A stretch of DNA of 64,000 nt, from positions 88,968 to 152,967 of the forward strand of contig VXAZ01001701.1 of the NCBI GenBank assembly GCA_013399875.1. The letters run 5' to 3'. Shown piece after piece: positions 37,256 to 48,712 of this stretch (position 1 is its first letter; each line of letters begins with the position of its first letter). This DNA comes from Gymnorhina tibicen (Eukaryota > Chordata > Aves > Passeriformes > Artamidae). The position numbers and the translations under genes were made by a program. The notes below the pieces were generated by a model. That model saw nothing but the letters and a program-made list of their open reading frames with translations, made no database searches and was not told where the DNA came from.

Positions 37256-37277
37256 GGGGTGCGGGGACGGGAGGGGG
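37256..37277 (+). promoter_or_regulatory. G-quadruplex motif at the start of TRABD2A intron 1
   Basis: Four G runs (GGGG, GGGG, GGG, GGGGG) are separated by loops of 3, 2 and 1 bases on the non-template strand. This is a canonical intramolecular quadruplex pattern. It starts about 90 bp after the exon 1 donor, where R-loops and pausing are common. Confidence 0.6.
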
Positions 37278-40200
37278 CGGTGTGCGGGGCTCAGCTGCAG
37301 CTCAGTCCCTGTCAGGCGGGCGCGGTGCGCGGAGCTCGGGCGGCAAGCGCTCGGGAGCGGCACTGTGGCCTCCCGGGACTATGCGGCAGGGTGCTGGGAC
37401 CGTGCACTCATCCCTGGGTGCTGATGGAAAAGCGTGCAGGAAGAGGAGGACCGCGGGGTGAACCCCAGCAGGATCTTCTGCCTGCTCTGAGTAAGAGCTG
37501 TGCCGGTCGCCAGATGACAGACTGGCCGGGACTGACTTGCAGCCACCATCCCACGCAGGGGTACCGCCTAGTCCCACTGCAGAACGCCGAGCGTGCTGGA
37601 ACAGGTTCGGAGCAGCAAATGGCCATTTGGAGTGAAAACGCAGTTACGTGTTATGTTAGGTTTTGCTCGTCTCCTAAACTTAGCAGGTTGGCTGCAGCAG
37701 CCAGGAGCAGCATGCGCTGACTTAGCTCCGGTGGGTGGTTAGCAGAGGCAGAGGATCCCTGCTGCAAGTAAGGGGTGATGTTATGGCCAGTGTGAAGCAT
37801 GTGTGCAGGGTGTCTGTCATTTCTGTGAAAAATCAGAAAAAGTCGTTCTTGTTGAACCTTCTGAGATAAAAGTACCAAAAATCGTGTAGGAAAAGCCTTC
37901 TTGAACTTACTTTGTGTTAACAGGCCATCTGTGCTGTCTCTTGGCATCTGCTTGGACCTGCTTCTGGGATATGTGTACCAGCACTTCAGCTTCCCTCCCA
38001 GGCAGGGTTAACTCCACCAGCACAGCTCTTAAGGAAGCTGGAAGCCCTTAGAAGTAAGTGCAGACCTGCTGCACTGGGGAGGTGCCAAAGCCACAGCAGG
38101 CTCCCTGCAGGATAGGTGTGAGAAAGTTTTACAACTGAAGAAAGGTCTGCTGTGTGACTTCACTCCTCTCTCTCCCCTGCTCATGCACCTACATGTAGCC
38201 CTCGGTCTTGGGGCCTTCCTGCCTCCAGGAGCATGCTGGTTCCCCAGGATATCTTCTCCTAGGATTTAGGGCATTATGGAATCAGCCATATGCCAAGCTA
38301 CATGTGCTTCACTGGAGGTGTCTGCCTGAGCCTGAGTTAAACAGAGCTTAGCCCTACCTTGTGGTCTCTTAACAATTTGCTTGGAACCAGTTTGTCAACT
38401 GTGGATTTGTAGGTGGCTAGCTGTGACACTGCCATAAAGCCAGGTCAAGCCTTTGGAGTGAGTGCCCCCTTCTCCTTGAGGGCATGAGGTGCAAAAGCCT
38501 GGGGGCTGGTATGAAACTAGTGGAAGGAGCTAGTGAGAGCAAGGACAAAGAGGACAGCTCCTGAAAGCCTGAGCAGAAGTCATACTTGTGGAAATGGATA
38601 ACTTCACAGATTGGGTGGGACATGCAGGAAGTTTTTCTGAGGAACAATTGACTGGACTTCTGCCGGTTACTAGTAAGACTGGAGGTGAAATGCGTTAATG
38701 ACAGGTCATTATCTGCTGATTACTCTGTCATTAAAATGTGAGACCACCTGTAGCTCTGGAATTGGCAGGCCGTTTCCTAGGGTCATTAGGAGAGTGGTAG
38801 TAACCACACTGTCTAGGACTGGCAGCGTCTGCCTTATTTACAAACCTGTTGTGTTTATCCTTATGAATATTTACATCAAGGCCTTAGGAAAAATACACCA
38901 TCTTGTTCCTGCATGAACACGGATGGCTTTTTAATTTACTTTGGTTCTTTATAAGATTCCTTTTCTTACCTCTCTTAGACAGGTCTAACTTTCTTCGTTT
39001 TGTCTGGTTGCCTAAGTCTCTGCCGTGAAAGAAATTATGTGTGGTGTTGCCTGAAAGAGAGAAACTTTCATTTTAAGGAATGAATCTACTATACTTCAGA
39101 GGGCTTTCTCATCATCACTCCAAATTATACTTAAAGCTGCAACCAACAGTGTGCTTTGTCATTCCAGAAAAAAAGAAAGACATAGAAAACAGTTAATTTA
39201 AAATGAAGTATGCTGGAATCTTTTTTGGGTTGTGTTCCAGATACTAAGTAATGTGGTGTGGTACTGCTTTCTTTTTGCTTAACATTGGAGTGTATTGGAA
39301 AAATCAAATCCAGAATTCAGGGATTAATTGTGGAATGCTTGTAGTTGTAGTTGGTTAGTTTTTTATGATGTGTTGTTCCTGATAGAGGGCCAATTAATTT
39401 ATACGGCTGCTTTTCCCCATATACGCCCCTCAGCAGAGCAAGTCATCTGTCTGTTCTTAACCTGTGGCTTTTTAGTTAAAAACTTTATTTTTCCTTTCTG
39501 GCACACTGGATGTGGTTTTTTTTAGTAGCTGTAGCCACTGCAGTGTTTATCCCCAAGCGAGTTCTGCTTTAAGTCTTAAGCTGAGTTTGAGAGTGTCAGT
39601 AATGCAGGTGGGCAAAAGCACAAGAGAAATAGTATTAAAAATGTGGCCAGCATTTTTGTGTGCATTGCCATAGCTGCACGGGCACATAACGTGGTGAGTA
39701 AAATCTTTGCCTCAATTAGGTATAAAGGAACATGGCAAGATACGACCCCAGGCTAGATAAGAGAGAGGGAGAAAGCCATATAGGGAGGGTTATAGGGCTG
39801 CCTGCCTGGGTGAAATATTGCATGCCACGTGCTTTGGCTTCTGCAGCAAGCAAAAAAAATAAGGCACAAGAATACTGTGGATCGAGAAACAGTGCAGTTC
39901 TGGGCTGAGGTTTGGAAGGTATGGCTATGAGGCCAAGTGGTGAGTGTTAGGGCTCCAGAAAGACAATGAAGCCACAGAGGGCACCTACCTGCACAGTAAG
40001 TTACACACTTTGTGCTTTGAAATGTATAGTGTACATAGGTGAGACAGAAGATGGAAGGAAGCAGAACATGTAGGAGGAAGCAGACCAAGTTGTCTATGTC
40101 TGGAGTTCCCATCTGGTTCCTCAGTCTGTGGACAACAGTTTTCCTTTCCCTCTGAGCCTTCATTCCCCGTATTACCACAACCTTCCATCTTTACTTTCTT

Positions 40201-43200
40201 GTTTAGTTTTCTATACTCCCGTGCTCTTCTAGATGTTTGGAGTGCTGTCACTAGATGAATTCTGTGTTCCTCCTGGTGTTTTTCTGAATTGTTTTCTGGA
40301 TGTTTGCCAGTTTTACTCTTGTTAGTATGTCATTCAGCTCAATTGGAGCTAGTTTTCTGGAAAAAAAAAAAGACACTTTCTCTGATCTTCTTTGGCACTT
40401 CTTTTCCAGAAGAATCATTGCTGCCTTGCTTGAAGTGATGCATGATATCTACAAATGCAGTAGTATTTGTGTATTTGAAGACTACAGGTTGCATCCTGTA
40501 ATGGATCTATAAATAGTGCTGGAAAAGCAAGCTGTTGGGGCTAGTTAAAATGAACAAAATCTGAGGCCTGGGGTTTTTTAATCAAAAAGAAGGAACCTCA
40601 GCTCCCGAGGAAATACCCTTGATGCGCACCATGCTTTCCCAGAATTTTTGCAATGGCTGACACCGTTGTCCTGTCGTGTTGGGGAGGTGTTGTCTGTTCT
40701 TATGTGTCCCCATTGCACCGCAGTGGACAGTGGAGTTTGTCCCCTGTGCAGCCTTGGTTGAGAAGGAGGCTTTCCAAGTCCCATGGTATGGAGTGGGTCC
40801 TGCAAGTTCCAGTGTGTTCTCTGTGACAGCGTCAGCTTTTTCACCTGGGGAGGTAAGGCAGAGGAGAAGGCACCATGCCATAGTGCTGAGCATTCAGAAA
40901 TACCTTGATCTGATGATTCCTCGGACCTTGGTGTGGCAGCAAGTTGGCAGGTCTGTGTTCTCATGTGAGACTGCTGCTTTTTCCCCTTGCTCGGGGTTTT
41001 TCCCATGATGAGTAATGCATTGAGTACCACCTGTAAATTGTAGAGTGGAGACACAAATATGCATCTTTGCATCTTGATCTGTTCATGAACCTTTTTGTTG
41101 TTATGCTGCTGGAACTGAAATTCCTCAAGCTGTACAGCCCAGCTGCCATAAGCCTCCAGGACAATACTTTGAGTGTAACTTGTTTGTTTTAAAACACCTT
41201 TTTTTTGTTGCAACAGCTGTGTTAAAGGATCCTACTGCAAAGGAAAATTGGGTTGTAGCACTTTTATCTACTGCATGCTCTCAGGGAAGTGAGGTGCCAC
41301 AGTGATGGTGTATGGTGTGATGGTGTGATGCTGAACAAGCCTCGGCATTACTCCTGTGCTGTTTCATGGCCACCTAGAGTGCTGTTTAACAGCTTCCCTT
41401 TTACGGTATTGGGGTGAGATTATGTCTTTGCTTTTCCCTCTCTGAAGCTGCACTGAGACGTGCGAGAGCTCCAGGAGGTGGGCAGGGAGGCGAGAGTGCC
41501 TGAAGGTGCAGCAGGGGAAGACAGACCTGCTCAGGCACACCCAGGGCTTTGCCCTTTCCCCTCTCACACAGAGCAGCAGCAGGCTGTTTGCAGGGGTCGG
41601 GCACAGAGGCAGAGCAGTGCTGGACTCCAGTCTCCACTTCTGAAGGAAAAGGAGATGCCAAAGGAGTGTTAGGCACTAGCATGTCCGGAGCAGCTGTAGT
41701 GCCACCTTTTAGAGGGAGAGTGAACTTTGTGAGCTCCCCTTGTACCATCACTTGGTGATGGTAACAACTGCTGGTACCTGGAAACTGATTCTGCAGGGTC
41801 CGGGAAGTTTCCAGTCAGTGGTGGGAAACTGCGGTTTCTCTGTCCTCTCATGCTGGCTCCAAGCATTCTGTGAAGGAAGGTCTGAATGGTGCTTGGGGTG
41901 ATTTCCCAAGTTCCTGACTACTCCTTTTGACAAGCAAGTGCCAGCAAGAGGGCTCAGCGGCTCTGCTTTGTAACATCTGTGTTGAGGACTGTGTGAAAAT
42001 TTTTGTTATGTCTCAGCCTGCTTTCTTCTGCCTGTGTTCTTTAAAGGAAGACTTTATGTACTCTGTGCCTGATGGCCTGCTTTATTTCTTCAGAGGTACT
42101 ACTGGTAGCTGGCAGTATTACTCTGCTTTTGATATCCGATTATGAAAGTTGGGGGGATAAGCAGAGAAAAAAGAAAAAAAAAGAGTTGAATTCCAAAAGC
42201 CTTTCTAGCTGGGCTGTGTGCAGTAGTCCAGAGCAGCGCTGATGATCACGTTAAAGCCTGGTACCACTCATCTGGGCTTGAGCTTTCTTGCTGGGTTTAT
42301 TGAGGAGCTGAATTGAAATTTTAAGCTGGCTGGTGACCACTTGTTCTGTACAATTCTTTGCAGTCATGGCTGGTTTTGTGCGCTCCCACATGCATGATCA
42401 GACTTGCATGAAGAGAAGGAGTATTGACCTCCTAACCTCATGCCTGGCCCAGGTGCCTCCTCTGTCTTTATACTTGCCGTAGATAGAAAGCAGCACTTCT
42501 GGTCCTTCCTCCTTGCTGCCTGACCACTGCTTCCAGTTCATTTCTCACCACAGTGGCATGTCCTTGCATTTTCCCCTTCTGACTAATGTCTCTCATTTTC
42601 CCTCTTGTTTTACTTTGCATATTCATTCTTCAGTATTCTTCACAGGTCTGTGTTAGATTTTTATTCACCTGTTGCCCTGTATCTGTTGTACCCCCGGTGT
42701 TCGTGTTTGTTCGCCCTTCTTCCCATGGTCTTCAGGAGAGTTTTTACGCTCTGTAATTTAGATGTGCATTCCAGGACTGTCCTATAGGAGTTGTAGAATG
42801 GTGTTGCCAGGGTCTGAAGTATCCTTCAGACTCTTGATATGCTGCAGAACAGTGTGAAGAGCCCTTTGGAATATATTTGGTTTGTACAATGCTCTTGGGC
42901 ACATGGTGCGATTCTTGGGGCTCTCCCGTGCAGCTCCAGGAGTTGGACTTCAGTGATCCCCGTGCGTCCCTTTCAGATCAGGGTATTCTATATTCTGTAA
43001 TCCATGCAGGTGAAGTCCATGGACTTGTGGTAGCACTTGGCTGAAGTGCTGCCTGGTCTGTGGCCTGGTTTTGATGTACAGAGCTGCTGGAGAAGGTTGT
43101 CTGGGATGAGCCATTGCAGAGCAGTCTTTAAGATTAACCTTTATGACCCTGAGTCTTTAGTGTCAGAAATTTATGGGCAATGTGCTTCCAGTAAATTCCT

Positions 43201-43917
43201 CCAAGCAGCCTTTTCTGCATTTGGCAGTCAGGCAGGCTTCTTAGATCAGCACACATGCACAGTTAGCCTCAGTGCTGAGGTTAGAGTTATCTGCTGGCTC
43301 AAGACTGACCAGATGTTTGAGTGCATCTGGAAGCCTGTTCTCTTACTTAGACATGCAAAGGCTACCTCTTCCTGTCTGTGCAGACAGACACCATTTGTGT
43401 CCATTGCTCCAGTAAGTACTGCTGCAGCAGTGGGGTGCTGTGGGTGATGAATGCTGTGCCTGCTGCTGGTGTAAAGTGAGTTGGAAGGATTCAAGCAGGA
43501 TCCATATTGTCCCATCTGCTCTTCTGTCCTGTGGGAACACAACCCTGTATTGAGGTATCCCACATGATGCTGTGAGGTACATTTTCCAGCAGAACAAATT
43601 TAAATCTGATTCTGACTTCCTGATGGCTGTGGGTTTTGAGAAATTTTAAAACCTAATTAAAATGAAGAAGCTTTTTTTTCTTCCTCTGTGTTTACAAGTG
43701 TATACCCTGAAACCACAGGCCAAGCTTGGCCTGCAGAATTTTTTGCCTTACTTTCCAAGGTATTGCATGCTCTTCTCTGCTACTCAAGAAAGAGTACTGG
43801 GCTGTGAGGGGTCTTGACTGTGTGTCTGTCTGCCATGTGCAAAACTTTATTTCTACCTGCTCCAGCAAGTCTGCCTGCCAGCCGTGTTTTGTGTTGCTCA
43901 TTTTCTTGGTGTCTTGC

Positions 43918-44498
43918 TGTTGTGGTTTAACCCCAGCTGTCAACCAAGCACCACACTCATTAAATCCCCATGGGATGTGAGAGAGGAAGGGTAAAAGTGG
44001 GAAAAGTCTTGGGTTGAGATAATGGCAGTTGAATAGCTAAAGCAAAAGTCACACATACAAGCAAAGCAAAACAAGGAATTCATTCACCACTTACCATGGA
44101 CAGGCAGGTGTTCAGCCATCTCCAGGAGAACAGGGCTCCGTCATGCACAGCAGTGACTTGAGAAGACAAACCCCATAATTCTGAATGTCCCCTGTCCTCT
44201 CCCCCTGCCCTCCCTGACTTTTTGTGCTGAGCTTGATGCCATATGGTTATGGAATATTGCTTTGGTCAGTTAGGGTCAGCTGTCCTGGCTGTATCCCCTC
44301 CCAATACGTTGTGCACCCTCAGCATCCTTGCCGGCAGTCATACGACAGGGAGAAAAGGCCTTGGCTCTGTGCAAGCACTTCTCAGCAATAACAAAAACAT
44401 CTCTATATTATCAGCACTGTTTTCAGCATGAATCCAAAACGCCGCCCCATACCAGCCACTGTGAAGTAAATGAATCCACCCCAACCAAAACCAGCATA
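43918..44498 (-). mobile_element. Solo LTR of an endogenous retrovirus, antisense in TRABD2A intron 1
   Basis: The minus strand begins TATGCTGGTTTTGG (the usual leading TG is changed to TA) and ends GGGGTTAAACCACAACA, so the 3' end keeps the terminal CA. The roughly 580 bp between look like an LTR type that I recall as abundant in passerine genomes. No retroviral coding sequence flanks it, so it is a solo LTR. The expected TATA and polyadenylation positions look decayed: the former reads ACAAAAAGTC and the latter CTATTCAAC. I see no perfect target-site duplication. The subfamily is not assigned. Confidence 0.8.
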
Positions 44499-45044
44499 CT
44501 CAAAGTGGAAAGTTCACCCATGATGCTGCACCACCTTCTAAGTGTCACAGCAGTTTCTTTGATGAAAGGTGCATTGCTGTGCTGAAGTGAGAGGTGAAAG
44601 TGATAGAAATCCTGCTCTCCTGCTTTGCTTCAGCAAAGCGATGCCAGTTTTTGACTTGATGAAAAGCAGAAGTCGGGTAACTGTCGTGCCTGGATCATGG
44701 TGTGCTAGGGCTGTGCTCCGCTGCTGCTTTTGGTAGATACCCAGGTGATGTATCAGGTGGTGTTACTGTTGAGAAGACACGGTCTTACCTTTCAGGAGGA
44801 GAAAGCCAAAGCCAATCTTCTTATGTTTTTATTAACAAAAATTGCATTTTTACCTCAAGACCTGAGAAAAACAATGGTCAGAGAGGACTTTGTGTGAACA
44901 AAGTCGCTTTAGGAAAAGTCCATGCTGGCAAGCTGCTGAGCCAGGTGACCTGCTGGCTTGGCACCATGTTTTCCTTAAGCCCTCTGCTACAGTGGCCTGG
45001 TGTAAATGTGTGTACTTACTCAGCTGTGTCTCCCTCTCTCCCAG

Positions 45045-45605
45045 CAAAATGAGCTGAACTCCTTCTTGTGGACAATCAAGAGAGATCCCCCATCTTATTT
45101 CTTTGGCACCATCCATGTCCCATATACACGTGTTTGGGATTTCATCCCAGAGAACTCCAAGAAAGCCTTCCAGCAGAGCCACATTGTGTACTTTGAGCTG
45201 GACCTCACTGATCCCTACACCATCTCAGCTCTCACCAGCTGCCAACTCCTGCCACAGGGGAAGAACCTCCAAGATGTGCTGCCCCGTGACATCTACCGCC
45301 GTCTGAAGCGGCACCTGGAGTATGTCAAGCTCATGATGCCGTCCTGGATGACCCCAGACCAGCGAGGCAAAGGGCTGTATGCAGACTACCTCTTCAATGC
45401 CATTGCTGGCAACTGGGAGCGGAAGAGGCCGGTCTGGGTGATGCTGATGGTGAACTCTCTGACAGAGGTAGACATCAAGTCGCGAGGCGTGCCCGTCCTG
45501 GATCTGTTCCTGGCCCAGGAAGCGGAGCGGCTGAGGAAGCAAACGGGCGCTGTGGAGAAAGTAGAAGAGCAGTGCCACCCACTCAATGGGCTGAACTTCT
45601 CCCAG
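45045..45605 (+). CDS. TRABD2A: TRABD2A (TIKI1) coding exon 2: first part of the TraB/TIKI metalloprotease domain
   Basis: This exon has 187 codons (protein residues 40-226), begins after a pyrimidine tract ending CCCAG and ends at CAG|GTGAGG; both ends are phase 0. It encodes the opening half of the TIKI domain. [14 protein letters not shown] leads into [16 protein letters not shown], where GTIH (residues 60-63, codons from 45105) is the first GX2H metal-binding motif. A conserved-looking Glu90 follows in [16 protein letters not shown]. The exon ends in [15 protein letters not shown], with an N-glycosylation sequon at Asn223. TIKI proteins are metal-dependent proteases that remove N-terminal residues from Wnt ligands, leaving them oxidised and inactive. 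The segment [24 protein letters not shown] fits TRABD2A rather than the paralog TRABD2B, which differs at several of these positions. There are no stops, frameshifts or missing key residues. An open frame runs past both splice sites, but those extensions are intronic. The second GX2H motif and membrane anchor must lie beyond the window. Confidence 0.96.
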
Positions 45606-47471
45606 GTGAGGCGGAGTGCTGTGCAGGGTGCCAGGCTGGCTGCTCAGGTGGATATCGCAGCAGCAGCAGCATGGGCTGGGGCATGGGGTAAGTGCTTTCT
45701 ACCCAGAGACTTGTGTCTGCTCCCTGCAGCCTGTGCCTTTGCCTACATCCTCAGGAGAATTTGCTAGCACAGGAGATTAGGCCAGAGATGAATTCATTTA
45801 GGCCTGGCCTGGGGAGACCCCTGTTTTCTTCCTTGGGCAGCCATGGGCATGTTCCACCCTCAGAGACACCAGACCTTTGAACATGAGCTCTCCCTCCCTG
45901 ACTGGGCTGCCCTGCAGGAGCCCAGGACAGGCTGGGGCTCAGTGTCCAAACTTGGTTTTGTAATAGCAAGTTAAAAAGAAAGAAGTGATTACTTGGGGCA
46001 AGCAGGGGTGCTGTGAGTAGTGCTGAGAAGTAAGTGCTGATTGGAAAAGTATCACAGCGGGTTTCTCAATGCCCTCAGAAATAGGGGCCCATCCTCCACA
46101 CTGGGAAAAGTACTTTTGTTTGGTTTTTGGGGATTTTTTCCCCTTCCTTTGTTACCAGGTAAGGGTCAACACAACACAGCTTTCTGCAGGAAGTTTCACA
46201 GACTAGTACAGGCTCTTGTGCAAGTGCCTTTGTGTTTGCAAACCTGCTGGAGTTCAGCACTGTTGTTCATGCCGCTGATTGACCTCTGTGTTGTCCATGT
46301 GCTGGATGAGGTGCTCCTCTCTGAACAAAATACACCAGGCAGCAATGTCTATTGTTGTCTCTGCCAAGTGGGATCACAGGCATAACGTTGCTCTCTGACA
46401 TGGGGTACCTTCACTGCAGGGAGGTGCCAGTTTGGGGAGTGGAAGTGGCATTTGTTTAGAAATAGGTAGGACCTGCATTTTGCAGCATGCCCCCGTAGCA
46501 CAAGGTGGGACAACCTTTAGTCATAGGGCTGGGGAGTTTTGACTGATGCCTGACCCTTTCCCCTACATCCTGAAGCCTGTCCTGTCACGGGTGCAGAGTT
46601 TGGAACGGAAAGAGCAGAAGGGGAGTGCAGCACAGCAAGGGCAGGGACAGCAGCTCAGGACAAATGTCTGAAATGCTGATATCCCAGACAACATTGGTGG
46701 GGGGACCATGGTGCAGGGAATAGCACATCAGCCCAGGCTGCAGTCCTGCAGCTGAGCAGTCCTTGAATGCAGGCAGGGCTTCTGTACTTTTCCACTATTT
46801 GGAGCTGGGCAACCTCATTTACATCTCCAGTCTTTTGCTTAACACTGTGCTTTGAATCTTTATGCCGTTTCTGTTAGCTCACAGCTAACCTGGAAATAGG
46901 CTGGGAAGTCCCTTCTTTTCCACCTCTTCCCTGTTTGAGGATTTATAAACATTATTGCCCCTATTTTATTTTTGCTGATATTGCCCCTATAGTTTATCGT
47001 GATAGAAGTGGAGGGGGGGAGGCATGAGCATTTTTATCCACTGCCTTGTAAGAAAGTGGTAGGGAGACTGAGAAACGTTGATGGCAAATCGTGTCCCTGC
47101 TAAGCTCATGCAAATGTTGACTCTTAGGCCTTCACAGCTTTCTTCAAAGAGCACTTGTTACTGTGCTGATTTGCAGATGGGATAAATACCAAGTGATCCA
47201 AGAAGCTGCATGGGCAAGGGACGCAGAGCTGCAACATCCAGAATTGCCCAGCCTTCTGAGAAGGCCAGAGAGACAAAAACTGCAGGAGAAACTTGCCTCT
47301 AGTTAGGAAAATCACAGCCCATGATTGCCCCACGGTGAGTGGGGGTGTGCATGTGCATCATGCAGGCTGCAGCTCCTCCCATGCCTGCTCACTTAGAGGG
47401 GAAGGAGTGCACTGTCCCTTGAGGGAGCAAGTCTGGAGCAGCTACTGCACTGGAGATTCACACCTCTGCTG

Positions 47472-47485
47472 CTGCCCTCTACTAG
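47472..47485 (-). promoter_or_regulatory. Weaker CTCF-type motif in intron 2
   Basis: The minus strand reads CTAGTAGAGGGCAG, 13 of 14 positions of the CTCF core, with T instead of C at position 2. It has the same orientation as the stronger site at 17248. Confidence 0.3.
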
Positions 47486-47884
47486 GTCTCCAATACAGGC
47501 AGCTCAAGGAAAAGAAGAACCAGAAGCAGATGATTTTTATGCTTCTAAGCCAATTTCAGGGTTATTTCAGAAAATGACTTGTGAACTCTCATGGTTGGCA
47601 ATTCTTTAAGTCTTTGATTTCATGATCTCTTTCTGTAAGAGCTTTCTTGTCAGTTTGTTCAGGCAGTAGAGTTAATTACATGTTTAATATAAACCAAACA
47701 AAGGGTTTGAAATAGGCTCTTTGAAAATTATTTTCTTCGGTTTGCTGCTGTGTGGAACCCCCCAGTATTGGGCCACTTCTGTAACCGCTTTTCAAACAAG
47801 TGAACACACAGGCATGACTTAGAAACGTTTGTGGGGGAAAACGGAACAAAAACCATAAGGAATGGTCTAATACTGTACAAGAAA

Positions 47885-48712
47885 TATCATAGAATCACAG
47901 AATGCCCTGGGTTGGAAGGGACCTCAGAGATAACCTAGTTCCATCCCCTCTGCCATGGGCAGGGACACCTTTCACTAGACCAGGTTGCTCAGAGTCCTGT
48001 CCCACCTGACCTTGAACACTTCCAGGGATGGGGCATCCACGATTTCTCTGGGCAACCTGTGCCAGTGCCTTACCACCCTCACAGTAAAGAATTTCTTCCT
48101 AATACCTAATCTAAACCTACTTTTACATTGGAGCCATCCCCCTTGTCCTGTCACTACATGCCCTTGTAAAAAGTCTTTCTTGTAGGCTTCCTTCCCATAC
48201 TGGAAGGTACATTATAGGTCACCCCAAAGTCTTCTCTTTTCCAGGCTGAAGAATCCCAATTCTCTCAGCCTTTTCTTATAGGAGAGATGCTCCTTTCTTC
48301 TAATCCGTCTTGGTGACCTCCTCTGGACCTACTACAACAGGTCCATGTCCTTCCTGTGCTGGGACCCCAGAGCTGGATCCAGTGTTCCAGGTGGGGTCTC
48401 ACCAGAGCGGAGCAGAGGGGCAGAATCCCCTCCCTGGCCCTGCTGCCCACGCTGCTTTGGATGCAGCCCAGGACACGTTTGGCTCTCTGGGCTGGGAGTG
48501 CCATGGCCGGGTCATGTCCAGCCTCTCACCCACCAGCACCCCAAGGCCTTCTCACAGGGCTGCTCTCCATCTGTTCATCCCCAGCCTGGATTGATACCGG
48601 AGATTGTTGCGACCCAGGTGCAACACCTGGCACTTGGTCTTGTTAAACTGCATGAGAGTCCCATGGGCCCCCTCGTTCAGCTTGTCCAGGTCCCTCTGGA
48701 TGTCATCTAGAG
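47885..48712 (-). mobile_element. CR1 LINE 3' fragment, about 0.8 kb, antisense in TRABD2A intron 2
   Basis: It has the same structure as the copy at 8451-9175. A reversed tail (ATCATAGAATCACAGAATGC) comes first, then the 3' UTR, then the minus-strand ORF2 C-terminus (AREGILPLCSALVRPHLEHW). It extends further 5' than the other copy, to about 48712 (block CAGGTCCCTCTGGATGTCAT). The coding frame is disrupted. Bases 48345-48588 match 8906-9150 almost perfectly, while the remainder is visibly diverged. Confidence 0.92.

Larger units (their letters stand above)
36715..37450. promoter_or_regulatory. TRABD2A: CpG island promoter of TRABD2A
   Basis: This stretch is abruptly GC- and CpG-rich compared with the AT-rich DNA on both sides. 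It spans the presumed 5' UTR, exon 1 and the first part of intron 1. GC-box-like GGGCGGG cores occur near 36735, and I see no clear TATA box in a useful position. That is the usual form of a developmental CpG-island promoter, with the start site somewhere between about 36715 and 37047. The island is interrupted by an A/GAAA-rich tract at 36895-36963 and contains one ambiguous base (N) at 36891. The boundaries are by eye. Confidence 0.85.
37165..45044 (+). other. TRABD2A: TRABD2A intron 1 (7880 bp)
   Basis: The intron is bounded by the donor GTAAGC at 37165 and the acceptor pyrimidine tract TCTCCCTCTCTCCCAG ending at 45044. Its first 300 bp continue the CpG island and contain a G-quadruplex motif. 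The rest is unique-looking DNA apart from the solo LTR at 43918-44498. I found no further coding exon. A 211-codon antisense open frame (40578-41213) is described under findings. Confidence 0.9.

Noticed and set aside
36685..37720. Many long overlapping frames on both strands around exon 1
   Set aside because: They reflect the high GC and low stop frequency of the CpG island. Only the frame starting at 37048 has a signal peptide, a good Kozak context and a phase-matched donor.
45006..45767. 253-codon open frame as a complete gene
   Set aside because: Only 45045-45605 shows family similarity. The ends run through clear splice acceptor and donor sites into intron.
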